From assembly GCA_013298325.1 (NCBI GenBank), contig JAAFHJ010000038.1:1-18321 (forward strand): a stretch of DNA of 18,321 bases. Reading direction: 5' to 3'. Below the pieces are notes generated by a model. The model saw nothing but the letters and a program-made list of their open reading frames with translations. It was not told the DNA's origin and ran no database searches. Shown one piece after another: positions 7,341-13,805 of the stretch. Position 1 is the stretch's first letter. Each line of letters starts with the position of its first letter. The DNA comes from Myxococcales bacterium (GTDB lineage Bacteria > Myxococcota_A > Polyangia > Polyangiales > Polyangiaceae). A program made the position numbers and the translations under genes.

Positions 7341-7816
7341 GCGTGATTGGAACCCTTACTGACTTCGAGCGCCGCGCTGGGCGAGCCCTTTTTGTGACGA
7401 CGTTCCCCACACATACTGCCGACGGAAAGATCGAGTTCTTTCCTCTTTCTTGGGAAAACCTTCCGGTGGAACGGTACCTCGACGATACCTTCGCTGCGCT
7501 CCCGGCGCGCCCCGCGCTCGGACTGCGGGCGGCGCTCTGGATGATTGCGCTTTCACCGCTCTTCGTCATCGGCCGCTTCGCGACGCTTCCGTCGCTCGAT
7601 CGAGAAGATCGTGAAAAGGTTCTCGTAAAGCTCGCCGCGTCGAATGTCTACGTCGTCCGTCAGCTGGTGCTTGCCTGGAAAGCGGTCGGCGGCCTGTTCT
7701 TTGGCGGGCTCCCCGAAGTCCGCGCTGTCGCCCAGCTACCGCCGCCGGCCGATTTTGGTCGCGGGAAGAAACTCCCCATCGTTGTTGCTTCAAAGGGGGC
7801 CGCCGATGTCCACTGA
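7337..7816 (+). CDS. Small membrane protein preceding the GMC oxidoreductase
   Basis: This 159-residue protein has no family I can name with certainty. It has one hydrophobic helix at about 65-85 (ALWMIALSPLFVIGRF), then a charged LDREDREKVLVKL and the helical NVYVVRQLVLAWKAVGGLFF. The order of a membrane helix, an 'R-E-K-V-L' helix and a hydrophobic helix resembles, from memory, the N-terminal region of plant long-chain fatty alcohol oxidases, where it is fused to the GMC catalytic domain. Here it would be a separate polypeptide encoded directly before the oxidoreductase. It starts with ATG inside the stop of the regulator gene (ATGA) and overlaps the next gene by 11 bp, so the three genes are tightly coupled. 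A role as a membrane anchor or accessory subunit for the oxidoreductase is inferred. A gluconate-dehydrogenase-like small subunit is an alternative. Confidence 0.75.
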   Translation: MSVIGTLTDFERRAGRALFVTTFPTHTADGKIEFFPLSWENLPVERYLDDTFAALPARPALGLRAALWMIALSPLFVIGRFATLPSLDREDREKVLVKLAASNVYVVRQLVLAWKAVGGLFFGGLPEVRAVAQLPPPADFGRGKKLPIVVASKGAADVH

Positions 7817-9377
7817 TTACGCACCCGAAAAGACTCAAACGAACCTCAAAAAGCGAGTTTCACGCTTTCGCGAAGGGGCTTTTGTCGACGGGGCGAAACT
7901 TGCGGCGCCCTTTGATGACGAAGTCGACTTTGTTGTCGTCGGCTCGGGGGCGGCAGGCGCCGTCGCTGCCTATCGCCTCGCGACGCACGGGTGGAAGGTT
8001 GCCATGATTGAGGAGGGGCCCTGGTACGACACCGAGGACTTCGTTCCTCGGGTCGGCCCCTCGTTCACGAATCTCCTTCGCGACCAAGGCCTCCAAGTCG
8101 CGGAGGGGCGCAGCTTTATTCCGTTGATTCAGGGCCGTGCCGTCGGCGGGAGCACCGTGGTCAATTCGGCCATTGTATGGCGGCTCCCGGAAGACGTGAT
8201 CGACGACTGGAGTGCGCGCTTCGGCCTGGCACCAGTCGTCGGGAACCACGCGCTCGATCCCCACTACGAGGCCCTTGAACGCGAACTCTCGGTGACGCCG
8301 ACGGAGCGGGAAATCGAAGGGACAATCAATACTTTGTTCCACGAAGCGGCCCACGCGCTCGGCATCGCGACTCGCCCGATGGACCGCTACACGAAGGGAT
8401 GCCAAGGCTCGGCAAACTGCATGCAAGGCTGCCCCCACGGCGCCAAGCAGGGGATGCAGCGGAGCTACGTCCCGTGGACCCTCGAGGCCGGCGGACGGCT
8501 GATCGCGTCGGTCGCTGTCGATCGTGTGGAGATCCGTGGCGGTCGTGCGGTCGCAATTCACGGGACGTCGGCGAGCGGCGCCCCCGTGATCGTTCGTGCC
8601 CGTCGCGGGGTTTTGCTGGCGGCGAGCACCATTCAAAGTCCTGCAATTTTGCGCCGTTCTGGCCTTCGGAACGTGCATCTCGGCAAGCACTTTCAAGCGC
8701 ACCCCGGCCACGGAGTCGCTGGCAACTTCGATCGCCCCATCGGCATGAACAATGCGGCCACCCAGGGGGCGGAGAGCATTCACTTCCGGAAGACCCACCG
8801 CTTCAAGCTTGAGACGCTCTCGATGCCCCCCGAGCTCGTTTCTGCGCGCGTGCCCGGCGTCGGCGCGGCGCTTGGAGGTCGGCTCGCCGCCGTCGGCAAC
8901 CTCGCCGTCTGGGTCGTCCAGGTGCGCACCCACGCGGAAGGGGAGGTCGGGACGACGCTCTTCGGACGGGAGCGGACGACCTTCACGCCTACGCAAAAAG
9001 ACATGGAAACTACGCGTTTTGCGACGGCGACGATCGCAAAGATGCTCTTCGAAGCGGGCGCCAAAGAAGTGTGGCCCGGTGTCCATGGCGTCCCATCGGT
9101 CCTCACGAGCCCCGACCAGGTGAAGCTCCTCGAAGAAGGGCCGACCGACCCGCGTTCCTACGGTTTCATACTTTCTCACCTCTTCGGCGCCGCCCGGATG
9201 GCGGCGGATGCGCGTGCGGGGGTCGTCGACCTCAACTTCCAAGTCCACGGCGTGGACGGCCTCCACGTCGTTGACTCGAGTGTTTTTCCAACGAATTTGG
9301 GGGTAAATCCCCAGCATGGGATCATGGCACTCTCCCGCCTGGCGGCCGATCGGATCACCGGCCTCCACCGCCACTGA
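7806..9377 (+). CDS. GMC-family FAD oxidoreductase, long-chain alcohol oxidase type
   Basis: The 523-residue enzyme should oxidise an alcohol to an aldehyde or ketone using FAD. The N-terminal Rossmann motif is VVVGSGAAGAVAAYRL, with GxGxxG at 46-51. GRAVGGSTVVNSAIVWRLP is the first GMC signature, and LLAASTIQSPAILRRSGL resembles the second. The C-terminal domain carries VDSSVFPTNLGVNPQHGIMALSRLAA with the expected His/Asn region. A Cys-rich insert, CQGSANCMQGCPHGAKQGMQ, is typical of the fatty-alcohol-oxidase branch rather than choline or glucose oxidases. The ATG at 7806 is preceded by a GGGGG run and overlaps the previous gene by 11 bp; a longer in-frame start at 7644 would run inside that gene and is rejected. 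There is no signal peptide, so the enzyme is probably cytoplasmic and tethered to the membrane by the preceding small protein. The long-chain substrate is inferred. Confidence 0.9.
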   Translation: MSTDYAPEKTQTNLKKRVSRFREGAFVDGAKLAAPFDDEVDFVVVGSGAAGAVAAYRLATHGWKVAMIEEGPWYDTEDFVPRVGPSFTNLLRDQGLQVAEGRSFIPLIQGRAVGGSTVVNSAIVWRLPEDVIDDWSARFGLAPVVGNHALDPHYEALERELSVTPTEREIEGTINTLFHEAAHALGIATRPMDRYTKGCQGSANCMQGCPHGAKQGMQRSYVPWTLEAGGRLIASVAVDRVEIRGGRAVAIHGTSASGAPVIVRARRGVLLAASTIQSPAILRRSGLRNVHLGKHFQAHPGHGVAGNFDRPIGMNNAATQGAESIHFRKTHRFKLETLSMPPELVSARVPGVGAALGGRLAAVGNLAVWVVQVRTHAEGEVGTTLFGRERTTFTPTQKDMETTRFATATIAKMLFEAGAKEVWPGVHGVPSVLTSPDQVKLLEEGPTDPRSYGFILSHLFGAARMAADARAGVVDLNFQVHGVDGLHVVDSSVFPTNLGVNPQHGIMALSRLAADRITGLHRH

Positions 9378-9390
9378 AGGAATCGTCTCG

Positions 9391-9437
9391 GAACCGCCGA
9401 CAGGGATACCGATTTCCGTTGACCCTGCCGGCGGTTC
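9391..9437. repeat. Long inverted repeat between the oxidoreductase gene and tRNA-Thr
   Basis: The arms 9391-9405 and 9423-9437 pair at 14 of 15 positions (one A/C mismatch) around a 17-base loop. The right arm overlaps the -35 region of the tRNA promoter. The repeat begins 14 bp after the oxidoreductase stop. No T-run follows, so it is not a standard intrinsic terminator. It may protect or end the mRNA, or bind a protein as DNA. Confidence 0.65.
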
Positions 9438-9446
9438 GTATAGAAG
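9419..9446 (+). promoter_or_regulatory. tRNA-Thr promoter
   Basis: TTGACC (9419-9424, 5 of 6 to the -35 consensus) and TAGAAG (9441-9446, 4 of 6 to the -10 consensus) are separated by 16 bases. A GC-rich stretch (CGCGCCCG) follows before the tRNA 5' end 16 bases downstream. A GC-rich discriminator is typical of stable-RNA promoters under stringent control. Confidence 0.7.
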
Positions 9447-9462
9447 CGCGCCCGTCGCTGAT

Positions 9463-9534
9463 GCCGGTGTAGCTCAGTGGTAGAGCAGCGGTTTCGTAAA
9501 CCGCAGGTCGCGGGTTCAATTCCCATCACCGGCT
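9463..9534 (+). tRNA. tRNA-Thr (anticodon CGT)
   Basis: The cloverleaf folds by eye. The acceptor stem GCCGGTG/CACCGGC is perfect, the D-stem is GCTC/GAGC with a short AGTGGTA loop, and the anticodon stem GCGGT/ACCGC is perfect. The anticodon loop TTCGTAA places CGT at 34-36, which reads ACG for threonine. The T-arm loop is TTCAATT. The T-stem GCGGG/CCCAT has a G-U pair and a C-A mismatch, which is unusual. The discriminator base is T, and the encoded 3' end continues CCG, so the final A of CCA is not encoded and must be added. Confidence 0.95.
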
Positions 9535-9540
9535 CCGATG

Positions 9541-9588
9541 AACTCCCGATTTCCGCTCTGCGGAAGTCGGGAGTTTCCGCTTTTGTTT
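9541..9588 (+). terminator. Strong intrinsic terminator of tRNA-Thr
   Basis: The hairpin at 9541-9575 has AACTCCCGA pairing with TCGGGAGTT, a T-G wobble, and then TTCCGC pairing with GCGGAA around a TCT loop, so it is paired almost end to end. A TTTTGTTT stretch follows at 9581-9588. It lies six bases after the tRNA. Confidence 0.85.
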
Positions 9589-9692
9589 CCGTGGCGAAAC
9601 GCGTTCTCCAACCCTGCGTCTCGTCGGGCGGAGCTAAACGTGTTCACGCACGCTTGCCTCACTGAACAAAGTGCGCGACTCTATGACGCACC

Positions 9693-11246
9693 GTGACCGA
9701 CTATCAGCTGCCGCAGCCAGGCGATGTCCTCGCCGGGAAGTACCGTATCGAACGGCTTCTCGGTCAGGGCGGTATGGGGGCGGTCTTCGCCGCCCACCAC
9801 GAAATCCTCTCCGAGCGGGTGGCGCTTAAGTTCCTCCTCTCCGATATCGCTGCAAATCAGGAGGCGGTCGGCCGTTTTCTCAACGAGGCGCGCGCGGCGG
9901 CGAAGATCAAGAGCCAGCACGTCTGCCGGATCATGGACGCGGAGGTCACGAGCGATGGCCTTCCGTTCATGGTCCTCGAGTACCTGGAGGGGCAGGACCT
10001 TGCCCAGGTTCTCGAGAGCCGCGGGCCGCTCCCGTTCCATGAAGCGGTCGACTACGTTCTCCAGGCGCTCGAGCCGGTGCACCAGGCCCACAACTTGGGA
10101 ATTGTTCACCGCGACTTGAAACCGGCAAACCTTTTTCTCTGCCAGCAGCCGGACGGTAGTCCCCTCGTAAAGGTTCTCGATTTCGGCATTTCTAAAGCCC
10201 AGAACCCGCTCGGCGAGGCGGCGAATGGTTCATTGACGTCGACGAAAGCAATGCTCGGTTCGCCGCTCTACATGAGCCCCGAGCAGCTCCGTTCGTCCAA
10301 GCGCGTCACAGCCGTTTCCGACGTTTGGTCGCTCGGGGTTATCCTCTACGAGCTGCTCACCGGCGCAGTCCCCTACGGTGGCGATACGCTCGGGGAGCTG
10401 TTCGCAAACATCCTGGAGGAGGAGCCGGTGGCGATCACGCTGCGGGCTCCGCAGGTGCCAGCGGCCCTTGAGGCCGTTGTCATGCAGTGCCTAAAGAAGA
10501 AGGATTCCGAGCGGATGCCCTCGGTAGCCGAGCTTGCTGCAGCCCTGATTCCGTTCGGCACGGGGACCTACGGTGCTTCGCTTGCGCGTGGCGGCGGGCC
10601 GCGCAGCTACGCAACGATGGAGGCGGTCGGCACCGGCGTCCACTCGATGAGCAACGTCCGCGCGGCGATGCTGGAGACGAATGGTCCCGCCACGAACGGC
10701 CCGATCACTCCCGCTCCGACGACGCTCCCATCCGACGCACTCGGAGGCCTTTCCCCGACGGCTGGGCCGCCCGCAGGAGCGCAGACACTGGGAAATTGGT
10801 CGGGAACTGGCGAGTCGGCGACCGCTCCCAAATCGCGTGCCCCGCTCTTCGCGCTCGCAGGCGTTGCCGGGCTGGCGCTCCTGATCATCGGTGGTGGCGG
10901 TGCCGCGATCGCCCTTCGGAAAACGACGCCGGCCACCGGCGGCCCCGCCACGCCAACCGCTCCGCCAAGCGCGACCGCCGAGACGCCAGCCGTTTCGGCG
11001 GCACAAACAGCCTCCGCGGCACCCACCGCGACGGCACCTGTCGTGGCTGCCCCCTCTGCCAGCGCGCCCGCGACCGCCGCGGTAGGGTCTTCCGGTGCCG
11101 TTAAGGTGACCGGGTCGTCCGGCGGGAAGACCGGTTCTTCTGGCGGGACGACGAAGCCGACCGGTTCGTCGGGCGCCGCATCGTCCGGCGGGACGACGAA
11201 GCCGACCGGCTCCTCGTCCGGCTACAACCCCTTCGGAAATCGCTAA
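9693..11246 (+). CDS. Eukaryote-like Ser/Thr protein kinase with repeat-rich extracytoplasmic tail
   Basis: The 517-residue membrane kinase has a complete catalytic domain at about 15-280. It shows the glycine loop GQGGMGAV, the ATP-binding lysine in ALKF (46), HRDLKPAN with Asp 141, DFG starting at 163, and the activation segment GSPLYMSPEQ. The juxtamembrane region is rich in Thr/Pro/Gly. One membrane helix lies at about 386-409, followed by an Ala/Thr/Pro-rich outer segment that ends in repeated SGGTTKPTGSS units and YNPFGNR. The GTG at 9693 begins directly before the kinase fold; an ATG at 9683 is out of frame. No strong ribosome site is seen. The outer tail has no recognised sensor domain. 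The following gene (secreted TPR/PEGA-like) starts 67 bp on, and the antiporter overlaps that one, so the three may be cotranscribed. The ligand and substrates are unknown. Confidence 0.95.
   Translation: MTDYQLPQPGDVLAGKYRIERLLGQGGMGAVFAAHHEILSERVALKFLLSDIAANQEAVGRFLNEARAAAKIKSQHVCRIMDAEVTSDGLPFMVLEYLEGQDLAQVLESRGPLPFHEAVDYVLQALEPVHQAHNLGIVHRDLKPANLFLCQQPDGSPLVKVLDFGISKAQNPLGEAANGSLTSTKAMLGSPLYMSPEQLRSSKRVTAVSDVWSLGVILYELLTGAVPYGGDTLGELFANILEEEPVAITLRAPQVPAALEAVVMQCLKKKDSERMPSVAELAAALIPFGTGTYGASLARGGGPRSYATMEAVGTGVHSMSNVRAAMLETNGPATNGPITPAPTTLPSDALGGLSPTAGPPAGAQTLGNWSGTGESATAPKSRAPLFALAGVAGLALLIIGGGGAAIALRKTTPATGGPATPTAPPSATAETPAVSAAQTASAAPTATAPVVAAPSASAPATAAVGSSGAVKVTGSSGGKTGSSGGTTKPTGSSGAASSGGTTKPTGSSSGYNPFGNR
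11142..11209 (+). repeat. In-gene tandem repeat coding for the kinase tail
   Basis: A 23-base unit (11142-11164) recurs exactly at 11187-11209, a period of 45 bases or 15 codons. A decayed copy begins near 11121. It encodes the SGGTTKPTG tail of the kinase and is a likely site of copy-number change. Confidence 0.8.
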
Positions 11247-11313
11247 CGCACCGAGCCGCGCCTAGGACGATCCCGCGAGACAGGCATCGGTGCCTCCGGT
11301 ATCTTCCGCCGCC

Positions 11314-12327
11314 ATGCGTCTTGGCCGTTCGATTCTCCCCGCCTTCTCTAGCGTTTTCGCGTCGGTAGCCGTTCTCCTCGTGAGCGCGTCGGCGTCGGCC
11401 CAATCGGGCGCCGCCGACGAACTCTACAAGGCGGGGATCCAGCTCATTCAGAAAAACCAGACGGCGGCCGCCTGCGAGAAATTCCAGGCGAGCTACTCGC
11501 TCGAGCCGCTCCCGTCGACGCTGACCGCCCTCGCAACCTGCCGGGAGCAGGAGGGGAAGACGGCGACGGCGTACGGCCACTTCAAGCGCGTCGCCGAGAA
11601 CGAAAAAGAGAATCCGGACCGACAGAAGTTCGCCGCAGATCGCGCCAAGGCCCTTGAGCCGAAGCTGATCCGAATGACCATCGACATGCGCGATCGTCCG
11701 AAAGGATTGACGATTACCCTCGACGGCAAGGAAGTCGCCGACGCGGTGCTCGGCATCTCCATTCCGATGGATCCCGGCGAGCACATCATCATCGCGACGG
11801 CGCCGGGCAAAAAAGACTGGATGCAGAAGGTCAACCTCGGCCCGAGCCAGGTCGCCAATCGCATCGACATTCCGGCCTTGGAAGATGGCCCCTCCGGGCA
11901 GATCTCCGGCGGCGGCGGAACGAACGTCGTGAACAACACACGCTTCGTCGAACGCGAAAAGATCATTGAGAAAGACGCCGGCTCGACCCAGAGGCTCTTT
12001 GGCTACATCGGTATCGCGACGGGCGGCGCCGCGTTGTTGACGGCAGGCGGTTTTCAAACGTTCGCGTTTCTTGAAGAGAGCACCTACAATGGGCTGCCAA
12101 CCACGGAAGCGAAGCAGCAGGACCAAGCGTCGTCGAGCGGGCACTACAAATCGGCAAAGCGGAACCAAACTGTCGCCCAGATCCTCGGTATTTCTGGCGG
12201 TGTTGTCGGGATCACGGGCCTCGTGCTCCTCTTGACGGTCCCCAAATCGAAGAGTGCATCTGGCATGTATGTAACGCCTAACCTTTCGCCTGGTTACGGC
12301 GGCCTCGTTGCCGGCGGTCGCTTCTGA
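11314..12327 (+). CDS. Secreted TPR/PEGA-like protein with C-terminal hydrophobic segments
   Basis: The 337-residue product has a signal peptide (MRLGRSIL, a hydrophobic core, then SASASA-QS, cleaved near residue 29). A helical TPR-like region follows at about 32-115, with ADELYKAGIQLIQKNQTAAACEKF-type repeats. A beta-rich segment at about 118-190 resembles PEGA carbohydrate-type domains (GLTITLDGKEV, MDPGEHIIIATAPG). Then come a Gly/Asn-rich linker, a charged VEREKIIEKD, and two hydrophobic segments (LFGYIGIATGGAALLTAGG; LGISGGVVGITGLVLLL). The end YGGLVAGGRF resembles the C-termini of many myxobacterial envelope proteins (recalled, not searched). The ATG at 11314 opens the signal peptide; a GTG at 11290 would add eight unrelated residues. 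It sits between a kinase and an antiporter and may be an envelope partner of either. Its function is not established. Confidence 0.82.
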   Translation: MRLGRSILPAFSSVFASVAVLLVSASASAQSGAADELYKAGIQLIQKNQTAAACEKFQASYSLEPLPSTLTALATCREQEGKTATAYGHFKRVAENEKENPDRQKFAADRAKALEPKLIRMTIDMRDRPKGLTITLDGKEVADAVLGISIPMDPGEHIIIATAPGKKDWMQKVNLGPSQVANRIDIPALEDGPSGQISGGGGTNVVNNTRFVEREKIIEKDAGSTQRLFGYIGIATGGAALLTAGGFQTFAFLEESTYNGLPTTEAKQQDQASSSGHYKSAKRNQTVAQILGISGGVVGITGLVLLLTVPKSKSASGMYVTPNLSPGYGGLVAGGRF

Positions 12328-13691
12328 AGACTCCTCGCGTCGCGCGCCGGGCGCTCAGCGCGCGCCCCTTTCTTTTTGCGTTTTTCGGCGCGTTGCTCCT
12401 CGGTGCGCGAAGCGCCGCGGCCGATGGCGGGCATCTCGCGGCGGCGTCCACCTGGCTCGCACTGGCAACCCTTCTCGCCGCGGCAAAGCTCGGCGGAGAG
12501 ATTGCCACGCGCGTCGGTCAGCCGGCGGTTCTTGGCGAATTGAGTGCCGGGATACTTCTCGGCAATCTCGACGCCGTTGGCGTGCCATTTTTGGCGCCGA
12601 TCGCGCAGTCTTCCGAGGTCCACTTCGCGGCGGAGCTGGGGGTGATCCTCTTGCTCTTCCAGGTCGGGCTTGAGTCTTCGCTCGCCGAAATGCGGCGCGT
12701 CGTCGGCACCGCCGGTCTCGTTGCCATGGTCGGGGTCTTCTTGCCAATGGCGCTCGGCGTCGGTGCGAGTCGACTGTTCCTCCCGGCCGAAGCATGGAGT
12801 GTGCACCTATTTGTTGGCGCGACGCTTGCGGCGACAAGCGTCGGAATCACCGCGCGGGTGCTGAAGGACCTTGGGGCCGAGAAGCGCTCGGAAGCACGGA
12901 TCATTTTGGGGGCCGCCGTCCTCGATGATGTCCTCGGACTCGTCGTCCTTGCCGTGGTCGCCGCCATCGGCGTCCGCGGCCAGATGCCCCCCGTCGGCGA
13001 AGTCGCATCGATCTTCGGGCTGGCGAGCGCCTTTTTGGTCGGGGCGATCGCCGTCGGCTACTTCGCCGTTCGTGGCATCTACCGGAGCACTGCGAAATTT
13101 CGGACGGCGGGCGTCCTCGGCGTCCTCTCGGTCGCGCTAGCACTGCTTTTTTCCGGCATCGCAGCCGCTGCCGGCCTCGCCCCCATCGTTGGCGCCTTCG
13201 CCGCCGGACTGCTCTTGGACGAGGTCTCAATCCGCCCCCACGGCAGCGATGGGCTCCAGCGACTCGAGGCCTACGTCTCCCCGCTCGTCGGACTCCTCGC
13301 TCCGATCTTCTTTGTACGCACGGGCATGAGCGTCCACATTGCCGGCATTTCCGGGCGGGGACTCTTGCTGGCAGTCGTGCTTTTCGCGGTCGCCGTCGCT
13401 GGGAAAATCGCTGCCGGTTTCGTCGTCGGCAGACGTCCATCGCCGGATGCTGAAGCGCCGCCGGACCGGCTCCTGATCGGCCTCGGAATGGTTCCAAGGG
13501 GCGAGGTCGGGCTCATTTTCGCGAGCACTGGGGCGGCCATTGTGACCCCGAAAGGTCCACTTCTTGCCGACGACCTGACCATTGCGCTCGTCCTGGCGGT
13601 GATGGCGACGACCGTCGTTGTACCGCCGCTGCTTGCCGCGCGCCTTCGCGTCCTCGAAGGGCGAACCGGGTCACGTGACCGGCTTCCGTGA
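12324..13691 (+). CDS. Monovalent cation:proton antiporter, CPA2/KefB-like
   Basis: This membrane protein should exchange K+ or Na+ for H+. It has about 12 hydrophobic segments and the family motifs QPAVLGELSAGILLGN, LLLFQVGLES, AAVLDDVLGL (adjacent aspartates at about 201-202, the proposed ion site) and GMVPRGEVGLIF. No cytoplasmic RCK/TrkA domain is attached, unlike full-length KefB. The frame contains no ATG, GTG or TTG between the stop at 12279 and a TTG at 12393. The TTG start would cut a signal-like N-terminus in half. A CTG at 12324 overlaps the previous stop (CTGA) and gives a basic KTPRVARR region followed by a full hydrophobic stretch ending RSAAADGG. I therefore use the CTG, giving 455 residues; the TTG version is 432. 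The family is secure; the start is uncertain. Confidence 0.9.
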   Translation: MKTPRVARRALSARPFLFAFFGALLLGARSAAADGGHLAAASTWLALATLLAAAKLGGEIATRVGQPAVLGELSAGILLGNLDAVGVPFLAPIAQSSEVHFAAELGVILLLFQVGLESSLAEMRRVVGTAGLVAMVGVFLPMALGVGASRLFLPAEAWSVHLFVGATLAATSVGITARVLKDLGAEKRSEARIILGAAVLDDVLGLVVLAVVAAIGVRGQMPPVGEVASIFGLASAFLVGAIAVGYFAVRGIYRSTAKFRTAGVLGVLSVALALLFSGIAAAAGLAPIVGAFAAGLLLDEVSIRPHGSDGLQRLEAYVSPLVGLLAPIFFVRTGMSVHIAGISGRGLLLAVVLFAVAVAGKIAAGFVVGRRPSPDAEAPPDRLLIGLGMVPRGEVGLIFASTGAAIVTPKGPLLADDLTIALVLAVMATTVVVPPLLAARLRVLEGRTGSRDRLP

Positions 13692-13805
13692 GGCCCAAAT
13701 ACGCCGGGCGACGCGTTCCGTTTCCGACTATTTCGTGGCACCCGAAAAGAAATTCGTAGCACGATCCTGCTAGCCGCGACCGGTCCATTCCGCTATCTCG
13801 GCGCC

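Noticed and set aside
7644..7805. Longer N-terminus for the GMC oxidoreductase
   Set aside because: It overlaps the preceding gene completely, reads as Ser/Arg/Pro-rich shadow sequence, and a good ribosome site precedes the ATG at 7806.
7860..9374. A 504-codon minus-strand frame
   Set aside because: It is antisense to the GMC oxidoreductase, whose motifs are unmistakable. The shadow frame has no recognisable motif.
11101..12168. A 355-codon minus-strand frame
   Set aside because: It is antisense to the secreted TPR/PEGA-like gene and the kinase tail, with Arg-rich composition and no motif.
13736..13756. TGGCAC, suggesting a sigma-54 promoter before the TonB receptor gene
   Set aside because: The required GC/TTGC element at the -12 position is missing at the right spacing.
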